This document shows positions 1-6,114 of a stretch of 6,179 nt of DNA, piece after piece (positions within the stretch are counted from its first letter, which is position 1; each line of letters starts with the position of its first letter). Below the pieces are notes generated by a model. The model was not told where the DNA came from. It saw nothing but the letters and a program-made list of their open reading frames with translations, and searched no databases. The position numbers and the translations under genes are program-made. The stretch comes from JBFWQM01 sp050249455 (GTDB lineage Bacteria > Pseudomonadota > Alphaproteobacteria > MPNO01 > VGEU01): assembly GCA_050249455.1 (NCBI GenBank), contig JBFWQM010000282.1:1-6179 (forward strand). Reading direction: 5' to 3'.

Positions 1-312
1 CTCGACGGCTTCATCTACGGCGACGACGGCCAGCTGCTCACCGCGACCTTCGCCGACTACCTGCTGCCGACCGCCACCGATTTCCGCGGCATCGCGGCGA
101 TCATGCTGGAGGAAGCGCCGTCGCAGACCAATCCGCTCGGCGTCAAGGGCGCCGGCGAGGGCGGCATCGTCGCGGTCGCCGGCGCGGTCGCCAACGCGGT
201 GGCCGACGCGATCGGTGCCGCGGGCCGCAACCTCACCGAACTGCCGCTGCGACCCGACACGATCCGCCGGCTGATCGCCGACGCGGCGAACCCCACGGAG
301 ACCGAGACATGA
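1..312 (+). CDS. Xanthine dehydrogenase/CoxL-family molybdopterin-binding subunit, C-terminal end (5' truncated by window)
   Basis: Frame 1 is open from the first base to TGA at 310-312, giving the last 103 residues of a protein that is usually about 750-800 residues long in this family. The fragment carries the hallmark C-terminal block: a Y-G-D-D-G-Q-L-like strand, a D-Y-L-L-P-T-A motif, then NPLGVKGAGEGG (fragment residues 45-56). The Glu of G-A-G-E-G (fragment residue 53) corresponds to the conserved active-site base of xanthine oxidase-family enzymes, and the Ala-rich helix after it (AVANAVADAIG) is also typical. Family members are cytoplasmic molybdenum hydroxylases that insert a water-derived oxygen into N-heterocycles, aldehydes or CO, working with FAD and 2Fe-2S subunits that would lie upstream or elsewhere. 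The stop overlaps the next gene's start (ATGA), which implies translational coupling. Family assignment is secure; the substrate is unknown. Confidence 0.9.
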   Translation, partial: LDGFIYGDDGQLLTATFADYLLPTATDFRGIAAIMLEEAPSQTNPLGVKGAGEGGIVAVAGAVANAVADAIGAAGRNLTELPLRPDTIRRLIADAANPTETET

Positions 313-1319
313 CAGCCCACGGCGCCATCGACTGCCACGCCCACTACGTGCCGCCCAGCGTGATCGACCGGCTGGCCGGCGCGGGCGCCGACCTGGGGAT
401 CAGGCTGTTCGAGGAGACGCCGGGCTGCACGTGCCTCCACTTCGACTACGGCCTCAAGGTGCGGCCGTTCTTCGAGACGCTGCTCGACACCGGCAAGCGC
501 CGCGCGGCGATGGACACGCAGGGCGTCGGCATCCAGATCCTGTCGCTGTGGGCCGACATCTTCGGCTACGGCATGCCCAAGGACGCGGGCGCGCGCTGGC
601 ACCGGCTGATGAACGAGTGCCTGGCCCGCGCGGCGGACGCCGAGCCCGAACGCTACCGCATCCTGGTGTCGCCGCCGCTGCAGGACGCCGCCGCGGCGGC
701 GCGAGAGCTCGAACACGGCATGAAGACGTTCGGCGCGGTCGGCGCCATCGTCGCCGACAGCGTCGAAGGCGTGAACCTGGGCGAGGCGCCGCTCGACGAG
801 TTCTGGGCGGCGGCGGAGGCGCTGAAGGCGCCGGTGTTCATCCACCCGATCGACCCGATGCCGAGCCCGCGGGTGAAGAAGTTTGCGCTGGCCCAGGTCG
901 CCGCCTACACGATGAACACCACGCTGGCCGTCGGTTCGCTGATCTCCGGCGGCGTGATGGACCGCTTCCCCAACCTGCAGATCCTGCTGTCGCACGCCGG
1001 CGGCGGCGTGCCTTATCTGATCGGGCGGTTCGACTGCATGCATCACCGCGCCGACCGCAAGGTCTCGGGCAACGTCGCCCAGGACAAGCCGTCGGCCTAC
1101 CTGCGCCGATTCCACTACGACACCATCGCGCACGCCGCCGCACCGCTGCGCTACCTTGCCGGCCTGGTCGGGACCGACCGCGTGATGCTGGGCACCGACT
1201 ACCCGTTCCCGCCGCGCGACGACGACCCCGTCGCCACCATCCGGTCTGCCGGCATCGAAGGCGCCGACTTCGACAAGGTCCTGCGCGGCAACGCCGCGGC
1301 CCTGTTCGGTTTGAAGTGA
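309..1319 (+). CDS. ACMSD-like metal-dependent amidohydrolase/decarboxylase (amidohydrolase 2 family)
   Basis: A 336-residue TIM-barrel protein, the normal length for the amidohydrolase-2/ACMSD family. Visible metal-site residues are H10 and H12 (D-C-H-A-H-Y), H179 (F-I-H-P), H229 (L-S-H-A-G-G-G) and D297 (L-G-T-D-Y-P-F-P). By recalled alignment with Pseudomonas aminocarboxymuconate semialdehyde decarboxylase, R52 (K-V-R-P-F-F) and R240 (L-I-G-R-F-D) match the two arginines that hold the substrate carboxylates there, and the MDTQGV and FGYG blocks also match. This favours non-oxidative decarboxylation of a carboxylated aromatic-derived or semialdehyde compound over simple hydrolysis. Relatives such as gamma-resorcylate or 5-carboxyvanillate decarboxylases remain possible. 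The ATG at 309 overlaps the upstream stop by 4 bases and has GGAG at 297-300, eight bases ahead, which fixes the start. It is probably co-transcribed with the molybdenum hydroxylase gene. No signal peptide, so cytoplasmic. Confidence 0.85.
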   Translation: MTAHGAIDCHAHYVPPSVIDRLAGAGADLGIRLFEETPGCTCLHFDYGLKVRPFFETLLDTGKRRAAMDTQGVGIQILSLWADIFGYGMPKDAGARWHRLMNECLARAADAEPERYRILVSPPLQDAAAAARELEHGMKTFGAVGAIVADSVEGVNLGEAPLDEFWAAAEALKAPVFIHPIDPMPSPRVKKFALAQVAAYTMNTTLAVGSLISGGVMDRFPNLQILLSHAGGGVPYLIGRFDCMHHRADRKVSGNVAQDKPSAYLRRFHYDTIAHAAAPLRYLAGLVGTDRVMLGTDYPFPPRDDDPVATIRSAGIEGADFDKVLRGNAAALFGLK

Positions 1320-1331
1320 TGGCCTTGTAGA

Positions 1332-1350
1332 GGCGGGTTTCAAACCCGCC
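1332..1350 (+). repeat. Palindrome of REP copy 1; possible bidirectional terminator
   Basis: GGCGGGTTT-C-AAACCCGCC is a perfect 9-bp-arm palindrome around a single central base. It starts 13 bases after the TGA of the ACMSD-like gene. Such a stem could stop or slow transcription or protect the 3' end of the mRNA. There is no clean U-tract after it, so a classical intrinsic terminator is not established; a short TTTT occurs only at 1371-1374. Confidence 0.7.
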
Positions 1351-1397
1351 CGCGACAACGCCGACGCACGTTTTCCGACGGTGATGCGCGGATGGAC

Positions 1398-1418
1398 GGG
1401 CGGGTTTGAAACCCGCCC
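1398..1418 (-). repeat. Palindrome of REP copy 2, abutting the ligD stop codon
   Basis: GGGCGGGTTT-G-AAACCCGCCC pairs perfectly over 10-bp arms around one central base. Read on the - strand it begins immediately after the ligD TAG (1421-1419), so the hairpin forms directly at the 3' end of the ligD reading frame. A role in termination or 3'-end protection of the ku-ligD transcript is plausible. It lacks a U-tract. Confidence 0.7.
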
Positions 1419-4073
1419 CTACGCCTTCATGGCGCCCTTGCCCAGCTTCTTGATCGCGGCGTCCAGCGGCCGCTCGGCGTCGCAGTAGTCGGACCACGCC
1501 TTCGACTTCGCGATCAGCGCCGGCACGGTGCGCACGGTGAAGCGCGCCGGATCGAGGCCGGTGCGCACCTGCGTCCACGGCAGCGGCATCGACACCGTCG
1601 CGCCCGGCCGGCCGCGCGGCGACAGCGGCGCGACGGCGGTCGACATGCGGTCGTTGCGCAGGTAGTCGAGGAAGATGCGCCCCTGGCGGCGCGCCTTCGC
1701 CATGTTGATCACATAGCGGTCGGGCGCCTCGTCGGCGGCGGCCGCGCACACCGCGCGGGCGAACGCCTTCGCCGCCGGCCAGTCCGGGCCGCCGCGCCTG
1801 GGCGGCGCCAGCGGCGTCACGACGTGGAGGCCCTTGCCGCCCGTCGTCTTGCAGAACGCGACGAGGCCCAGCGCCTCCAGCCGGCCCTTCATCTCCTTCG
1901 CCGCCGCGACCACGTCGTCGAACGTGACGTCGGGGCCGGGGTCGAGGTCGAACACCAGCCGTCCCGGCACGTCGGGCCGGTCCGGCTGGTTGTTCCAGGG
2001 ATGGAATTCCACCGCCGCGACCTGCGCCGCGGCGATCAGTCCCTCCACTCGATCGATCTGGAGATAGGGCTTGCGGTCGCCGGAGACGGTCACGAGGTTC
2101 ATCAGGCTGGAGGTGCCGCGCATCGCGTGGCGCTGGAAGAACCGTTCGCCGTCGATGCCGTCCGGCGCGCGCACGATGGAGCACGGCCGCCCGCGCAGGT
2201 GCCCGATCATCCAGCTGCCGGTCGCCTCGAAATAGCGGGCGAGATCGCTCTTGGTGACCGGCTCGCCGTCGCCGGGATCCGGCCACAGCGCCTTGTCCGG
2301 GTTGGAGAGGCGCACTCCCATCACCGCCGCCTTGCCGCCGGTGGCCGCGCGGGCGGCCTTGCGGGGCGCCGGCTTGGGCGCGGCGAGTTCGGCCTCGTCG
2401 GCCGGCACCGGCGCTTCCGCCGTGATCTCGGCCGCCGGCTTGTCCTCGCGCAGGCCCTTGAAGGCGGCCTGCCGGACCTGGCCGCCGCCGGTCCAGCCGG
2501 CGAACTCGATTTCCGCCACCAGCTCCGGCCTCACCCATTGGACCTTGCCCTCGCCGCGCGGCGGCGTGCCGACGAAGGGCGACTCCCCGGCCGCCACGGC
2601 TCGCAGCCGCGGCAGCAGTCCCTTAACCTTGGCCGCCCCGAATCCGGTGCCGACTCGCCCGACATAAACCAGGCCGCCGCCGCGGCGCACGCCGGCCAGG
2701 AGCGAGCGGAACTTGCCGTTGGTCGTGGTCCAGCCGCCGATCACGACCTCCTGGCCGCCGCGGCACTTGGACTTGGTCCACGCGCCGGACCGATCGGACG
2801 AATAGCGCGAGTCGAGGCGCTTCGAGACGATGCCCTCCAGCTCCATCTTGCACGCCGAGCTCAGCACCGCATCGCCCGCCGTCTCGAAATGCTCGACGTA
2901 GCGGAGCTGCGCCGCGTCCTTGCGCCGGCCGGACAGCAGCTCCTGCAGCCGCGCCTTGCGGTCGCGCAGCGGCAGCCGGCGCAGGTCCTCGCCGCCGGCA
3001 AACAGCAGATCGAAGGCGAAGTAGATCAGCGCGTCATCGGCGCCTTCCGACAGCGCGGTCTGCAGCGCGGCGAAATCGGGCGTGCCCTGGTCGTCGAGCG
3101 CCACGACCTCACCGTCGATCAGCGCGTCGGGCAGCGCGTCGGGCAGCGCCGCCGCCGCTGCCGCTGCCGCGATGGCAGGGAATTTGGCCGTCCAGTCAAG
3201 GCCCTTGCGCGTGCGCAGTGCGGCCGCGCCGCCCGCGATCCGAAGCTGCATCCGGTAGCCGTCGAACTTCACCTCGTGGCCCCAGCCGGCGCCGGTGGGC
3301 GGCCGGTCGACCAGCTTGCACAGCTGCGGCGCCACGAAGTCGGGCATCGCCGACTTGCCCTTGCGCGGTGCGGCGCGGACGGGCTTCGCCACCGGTGCCG
3401 CCGCCGCCGGCGGGTCGTTGCGGTCGGATTGCCACACCGCGTCGGGAGCGCGCTTCACGTCGGTCATGAACGGCTTCGGCGCCTTGCCCTTGCCGGCGGC
3501 GATGTCGGCCATCGCGCGGCCGGAGGCGACCGAGCGGTCGTCGGCCGCGGCGGCGTCTCCATCGCCGGTCGCCGCGTCGTCGCGGTGCTTGATCAGCAGC
3601 CAGTTGCTGCGCTTGCTGCCGTGGCGGTCGCGCTTCATGCGCACCAGCACCCAGCCGCCACGCAACCGTTCCCCGTCGAGGTGGAACTTGAGCTCGCCCG
3701 ACTTCAGCGCCTGCGCCGGCGCGGCGCCGTTGTCGGGCGACCAGAAGCCGCGGTCCCAGATCTGCACCGTGCCGCCGCCATACTGGCCGGCCGGGATGGT
3801 GCCCTCGAAGTCGCCATAGTCGAGCGGATGGTCCTCCACCTCGACGGCGAGGCGCTTGTCGTGCGGGTCGGTCGACGGGCCGCGCGTCACGGCCCACGAC
3901 TTGAACACGCCGTCGAGCTCCAGCCGCAGGTCGTAGTGCAGCCGGCGCGCCGCGTGCTTCTGGATCACGAAGCGGCGCTGGGGCGACGGCTTCACCGAGG
4001 CCGCGCCCGAGGGCTCGGCGGTCTTGGAGAAGTCGCGCTTCTTGCGGTAGGTCGTGAGCTTGCGCGACGGCAC
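1419..4073 (-). CDS. ligD: ATP-dependent DNA ligase LigD (PE-LIG-POL), non-homologous end joining
   Basis: An 884-residue multidomain end-joining enzyme in the Pseudomonas-type order; mycobacterial LigD is POL-PE-LIG. The 3'-phosphoesterase domain (about 34-165) has H40, H46 and D48 in Q-K-H-A-A-R-R-L-H-Y-D and H82 in D-H-P-L-D-Y-G, matching its Mn-binding active site. The ligase domain (about 245-545) has the nucleotidyl-accepting K269 in E-V-K-F-D-G-Y-R, motif III Y-F-A-F-D-L-L (351-357), motif IV E-G-I-V-S-K-R (413-419), motif V W-T-K-S-K (432-436) and a C-terminal F-K-G-L-R-E-D-K (538-545). The primase-like polymerase domain (about 588-875) has D709 and D711 in F-D-L-D-P, D803 in F-L-D-Y, H691 and H750. 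All three activities look intact. It is slightly longer than the roughly 840-residue Pseudomonas enzyme because of Ala/Pro/Lys-rich linkers (about 165-245 and 552-585). The start is GTG at 4073-4071, four bases after the ku stop; the N-terminus L-T-T-Y-R-K-K-R-D-F is typical, so no later start is needed. The stop TAG lies inside a REP head. Confidence 0.97.
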   Translation of the reverse strand: MPSRKLTTYRKKRDFSKTAEPSGAASVKPSPQRRFVIQKHAARRLHYDLRLELDGVFKSWAVTRGPSTDPHDKRLAVEVEDHPLDYGDFEGTIPAGQYGGGTVQIWDRGFWSPDNGAAPAQALKSGELKFHLDGERLRGGWVLVRMKRDRHGSKRSNWLLIKHRDDAATGDGDAAAADDRSVASGRAMADIAAGKGKAPKPFMTDVKRAPDAVWQSDRNDPPAAAAPVAKPVRAAPRKGKSAMPDFVAPQLCKLVDRPPTGAGWGHEVKFDGYRMQLRIAGGAAALRTRKGLDWTAKFPAIAAAAAAAALPDALPDALIDGEVVALDDQGTPDFAALQTALSEGADDALIYFAFDLLFAGGEDLRRLPLRDRKARLQELLSGRRKDAAQLRYVEHFETAGDAVLSSACKMELEGIVSKRLDSRYSSDRSGAWTKSKCRGGQEVVIGGWTTTNGKFRSLLAGVRRGGGLVYVGRVGTGFGAAKVKGLLPRLRAVAAGESPFVGTPPRGEGKVQWVRPELVAEIEFAGWTGGGQVRQAAFKGLREDKPAAEITAEAPVPADEAELAAPKPAPRKAARAATGGKAAVMGVRLSNPDKALWPDPGDGEPVTKSDLARYFEATGSWMIGHLRGRPCSIVRAPDGIDGERFFQRHAMRGTSSLMNLVTVSGDRKPYLQIDRVEGLIAAAQVAAVEFHPWNNQPDRPDVPGRLVFDLDPGPDVTFDDVVAAAKEMKGRLEALGLVAFCKTTGGKGLHVVTPLAPPRRGGPDWPAAKAFARAVCAAAADEAPDRYVINMAKARRQGRIFLDYLRNDRMSTAVAPLSPRGRPGATVSMPLPWTQVRTGLDPARFTVRTVPALIAKSKAWSDYCDAERPLDAAIKKLGKGAMKA
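3120..3170 (-). repeat. Tandem 12-bp duplication and poly-alanine tract inside ligD
   Basis: A 12-base unit (AGCGCGTCGGGC on the + strand) occurs at 3121-3132 and again at 3133-3144, followed by five bases of a third copy. In ligD it encodes P-D-A-L twice (residues 311-318). It directly follows a run of eight alanines (residues 302-309, 3147-3170) built from GCN codons. Both lie in the ligase domain between the motif I region and the conserved D-G-E-V-V-A-L-D strand, where a loop or helix can probably absorb extra residues. This looks like in-frame replication slippage. Confidence 0.8.
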
Positions 4074-4077
4074 GTCG

Positions 4078-4971
4078 TCAGGCCCGCTTGCGCTGTCGCG
4101 GCTTGGCGGCCTTCTTGCCCTTCGCCTGGCTCGACGGCTTGCGGCGCGCCGCCGCGCGACGTTCCGGCGCCTTCTTGTCGCCGCCGCCTTTGCCCTCCAG
4201 GCTCGCCTTGAGGGCGTCGAACAGGTTGACGACGTTGGTCGGCCGCTCCGGCTCGGCGGCGACCACCGTTTTCTTGCCCTTCATCCGCGCCTCTACCAGC
4301 GTCCGCAGCGCTTCCTGGTAGCGGTCCTCGAACATCGACAGGTCGAACTTGCCGGTCATCCGCTCGATCAGCATCTCGGCCATCGAAAGATACTCGCCGT
4401 TGATCTTGACGTCCTTGATGTCGTCGAAGATCTCGTCAGGGTTGCGTACCTCGTCGGGGTCGCGCAGGGTCGAGATGATCATGCCCTTGCCCCGCGCCTG
4501 CACCGCCACCGCGCGCTCGCGCCGGGCCATCACGGCGCGACCGATGCCGACCACGTCCTTTCGCCCGATCGCCTCGCGGATGGTGGCGAACACGTCGAGC
4601 CCGGTCTTGCCGTCCGGCTCCACGATGTAGGGGGTGTCGAGGTAGAGGCAGTCTACCGCCGAGGCCGCGACCACCCGCTCGATGTCGATGGTCTCCGAGC
4701 TCTCGATCTTGAGCGCGTCGATCTCCTCCTTCTCCACCGTGACGTAGCGGCCCTTGTCGAATTCGTAGCCCATCACGGTCTCGTCGCGCTCCACCACCTC
4801 GCCGGTCTCCTCGTCGACCATCTGCTGGCGGAGCCGGTTGCCGGTGTCGCGGCTCAGCTTGTGGAAGCGCACCTTGTCTGCCCCGGTGGTGGCGGGGATC
4901 AGCCGGATGGGGCAGGAGACGAGGGCGAGGCGGAGCTGCCCCCGCCAGTAGGGTCGTGCGGCCATGGCCAT
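4078..4971 (-). CDS. ku: Bacterial Ku homodimeric DNA end-binding protein
   Basis: A 297-residue protein of normal bacterial Ku length. Ku forms a ring-shaped homodimer that threads onto double-strand break ends and recruits LigD. Recognisable features are the N-terminal strand R-P-Y-W-R-G-Q-L-R-L-A-L-V-S-C-P-I (6-21), the H-K-L block near 37-39, the E-T-G-E-V-V-E-R-D-E segment (55-64), K-G-R-Y-V-T-V-E-K-E-E-I (73-84), and the late helical region R-M-T-G-K-F-D...F-E-D-R-Y-Q-E-A-L (204-222). After N-V-V-N-L-F-D-A-L-K (246-255), the conserved C-terminal element thought to contact LigD, comes a basic tail (about 260-297) rich in Lys, Arg, Ala and Pro. Such extended tails are known in some bacterial Ku proteins and bind DNA. 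Start: ATG at 4971 is used, but an ATG two codons in (4965) is equally possible; neither has a strong Shine-Dalgarno. It is the first gene of a two-gene operon with ligD, 4 bases downstream. Confidence 0.96.
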   Translation of the reverse strand: MAMAARPYWRGQLRLALVSCPIRLIPATTGADKVRFHKLSRDTGNRLRQQMVDEETGEVVERDETVMGYEFDKGRYVTVEKEEIDALKIESSETIDIERVVAASAVDCLYLDTPYIVEPDGKTGLDVFATIREAIGRKDVVGIGRAVMARRERAVAVQARGKGMIISTLRDPDEVRNPDEIFDDIKDVKINGEYLSMAEMLIERMTGKFDLSMFEDRYQEALRTLVEARMKGKKTVVAAEPERPTNVVNLFDALKASLEGKGGGDKKAPERRAAARRKPSSQAKGKKAAKPRQRKRA

Positions 4972-4987
4972 GGTGCGTCACCCGAGT

Positions 4988-5026
4988 CGGTTCCACCCCA
5001 GAACGCGGCGGGCGGAACCGTGTTCC
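4988..5026. promoter_or_regulatory. GAAC/GTTC dyads in the ku-Rieske divergent region (candidate operators)
   Basis: CGGTTCC (4988-4994) and GGAACCG (5014-5020) form a 7-bp-arm inverted repeat with a 19-base centre. The right arm also takes part in a tight palindrome, GGAAC-CGT-GTTCC (5014-5026), and GTTC-N7-GAAC spans 4990-5004. A further GAAC-AC-GTTC lies at 5073-5082, past the proposed -10 of the Rieske gene. The clustering of one tetramer and its complement between divergent genes suggests regulator binding. No specific regulator is recognised, and chance is possible in so GC-rich a background. Confidence 0.35.
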
Positions 5027-5035
5027 CGTGGCGAC

Positions 5036-5064
5036 TTGGCGGCCGGCCGGCCGATCTGCTAGCG
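5036..5064 (+). promoter_or_regulatory. Candidate sigma-70 promoter for the Rieske oxygenase gene
   Basis: TTGGCG at 5036-5041 and CTAGCG at 5059-5064 are separated by 17 bases, resembling the weak -35/-10 pairs of high-GC alphaproteobacteria (TTGaC and CTA-type -10). The spacer contains a 12-base GGCC-repeat palindrome (5041-5052). Transcription would begin near 5070, leaving a leader of about 55 bases before the ATG at 5127. The match to consensus is partial. Confidence 0.35.
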
Positions 5065-5113
5065 TCCCGGCGGAACACGTTCGGGATGTGCCGCCCCATC
5101 TCGGTCCCACCCT

Positions 5114-5118
5114 GGAGG
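5114..5118 (+). promoter_or_regulatory. Shine-Dalgarno site of the Rieske oxygenase gene
   Basis: GGAGG lies 8 bases before the ATG at 5127. It is the strongest ribosome binding site in the window and decides the start: the frame stays open back to an ATG at 4956, but that start would overlap ku and would add a leader sequence unlike the family. Confidence 0.8.
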
Positions 5119-5126
5119 CTGACCCG

Positions 5127-6104
5127 ATGGACGACCGCGACAATCCGCTGCGGCACTACTGGCACCCGATCGCGCTGGCCGCCGACGTACAGGGCGACAA
5201 GCCGCTCGCCGCGCGCCTGCTCGGCACCGATCTGGTGCTGTGGCGCGGCCCCGAAGGCATGGTCGCCTTCCGCGACCTCTGCATCCACCGCGGCACCCGG
5301 CTGTCGCTCGGCTGGGTCGAGGACGGCAGCCTGGTGTGCGGCTACCACGGCTGGTGCTTCGGCGCCGACGGCATGGTCAACCACATCCCGTCGCTGCCGA
5401 GGGACCGCGCCATCCCGGCCCGCGCCCGCGCCGAGCGCTTCCACTGCGAGGAGCGCTTCGGGCTGGTGTTCGTCTGCCTGGGCGAGCCGCGGCGGCCGGT
5501 CTACGAGATGCCCGACGACGTGCTGGCGACCCACCACCGCCACATCGTCGGGCCGGTCTACTGGAACACCGGCGCGGCGCGCTCGTTCGAGAACTTCATC
5601 GACGAGGCGCACCTGCCGTGGGTGCACCACGGCCTGCTGGGCAACCGCGACAACGTGCCCCTGATCCCGTCGCGCGAGGTCGACCAGCAGGACGGCCGGA
5701 TCGTCTACGAGTGCCAGTCGGAGTGCAACAACCGCATCGACCCGACGACCAAGACGCTCAACCGGCTGACCTACGACATCGTGCTGCCGTTCACCGTGTT
5801 CCACGGCAACTACTCGCCGGACGGCACCGCCGTGCTCGACCTTTTCATGACCGCGCCGGTCGACGACAAGACCTGCGTGCGGTTCATGGTGGTGTGGCGC
5901 AACTACGCCTACGGCGAGCCCGACGACAAGTTCGTCGCCTTCACCAAGCGGGTGTGGGAGCAGGACCGCGTGCTGGTGGAGGCGCAGCGCCCCGAGGAGG
6001 TGCCGACCGACCTGGCGGCGGAGCTGCATCTGCGCGGGCCGGACGGGCCGTCGGTGGTCTACCGCCGCATGCTCGGCGACCTCGGCGTCCGCGACCTCGG
6101 CTGA
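5127..6104 (+). CDS. Rieske non-heme iron oxygenase, alpha (catalytic) subunit
   Basis: A 325-residue protein of the aromatic-ring-hydroxylating/O- or N-demethylating oxygenase family (VanA, phenoxybenzoate dioxygenase and similar types usually have 330-360 residues, so this is at the short end). The N-terminal Rieske domain binds 2Fe-2S through C52-I-H54 and C71-G-Y-H74. The catalytic domain has N-F-I-D-E-A-H-L-P-W-V-H, in which D159 bridges electrons and H162 and H167 bind the mononuclear iron. D280 in W-E-Q-D-R-V-L-V-E-A-Q is the likely third iron ligand. The N-terminus L-R-H-Y-W-H-P-I-A is typical of this branch. It needs a reductase, and none is in the window. The enzyme uses O2 to hydroxylate or demethylate a ring compound; the substrate is not predictable. 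The start is fixed by GGAGG at 5114-5118. An amidohydrolase gene follows after 10 bases, probably in the same operon. Confidence 0.9.
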   Translation: MDDRDNPLRHYWHPIALAADVQGDKPLAARLLGTDLVLWRGPEGMVAFRDLCIHRGTRLSLGWVEDGSLVCGYHGWCFGADGMVNHIPSLPRDRAIPARARAERFHCEERFGLVFVCLGEPRRPVYEMPDDVLATHHRHIVGPVYWNTGAARSFENFIDEAHLPWVHHGLLGNRDNVPLIPSREVDQQDGRIVYECQSECNNRIDPTTKTLNRLTYDIVLPFTVFHGNYSPDGTAVLDLFMTAPVDDKTCVRFMVVWRNYAYGEPDDKFVAFTKRVWEQDRVLVEAQRPEEVPTDLAAELHLRGPDGPSVVYRRMLGDLGVRDLG

Positions 6105-6114
6105 CCGGGCGGGC

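Larger units (their letters stand above)
1327..1422. repeat. REP doublet (REPIN/BIME-like): two inverted GTAG-headed palindromes
   Basis: Two near-identical 26-base units lie in opposite orientation: 1327-1352 on the + strand and 1397-1422 read on the - strand. They match at 25 of 26 positions, the only difference being A at 1331 against G in the other copy. Each begins, facing outward, with GTAG, followed by a GC-rich palindrome, and they are separated by a 44-base spacer (1353-1396). GTAG tetranucleotide heads, short imperfect hairpins and inverted pairing are the described features of REP elements mobilised by RAYT (IS200/IS605-like tyrosine) transposases. The whole pair can also fold into one long hairpin with 26-base arms. 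It sits exactly between two convergent genes, the usual place for such elements. No RAYT gene is in the window. Copy number in the genome cannot be seen, so REP status is an inference from structure. Confidence 0.65.

Noticed and set aside
57..1358. A 433-codon open frame on the - strand opposite the molybdenum hydroxylase and ACMSD-like genes
   Set aside because: Composition is Val/Arg/Gly/Asp/His-rich without domains. The + strand frames have unmistakable family motifs and an ATGA overlap.
1320..1418. Classical rho-independent terminator for the convergent genes
   Set aside because: The hairpins are strong, but neither is followed by a U-tract in either direction. A termination role remains possible but is not shown.
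1327..1422. CRISPR array
   Set aside because: There are only two copies, in inverted rather than direct orientation, with no further repeats.
1824..4211. A 795-codon open frame on the + strand opposite ligD
   Set aside because: Its translation is low-complexity Arg/Ala/Gly/Leu/His sequence with no family motif, as expected for the antisense of a GC-rich gene. The - strand frame carries complete LigD motifs.
4990..5026. SOS (LexA) box upstream of ku
   Set aside because: The alphaproteobacterial LexA site is a direct repeat, GTTC-N7-GTTC. Here the seven-base spacing joins GTTC to GAAC (inverted), and no GTTC-N7-GTTC or GAAC-N7-GAAC is present.
4956..5126. Upstream extension of the Rieske oxygenase reading frame to an ATG at 4956
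   Set aside because: It would overlap the start of ku, adds 57 residues unlike the family, and lacks a ribosome binding site. The ATG at 5127 has GGAGG at ideal spacing and begins the typical N-terminus.
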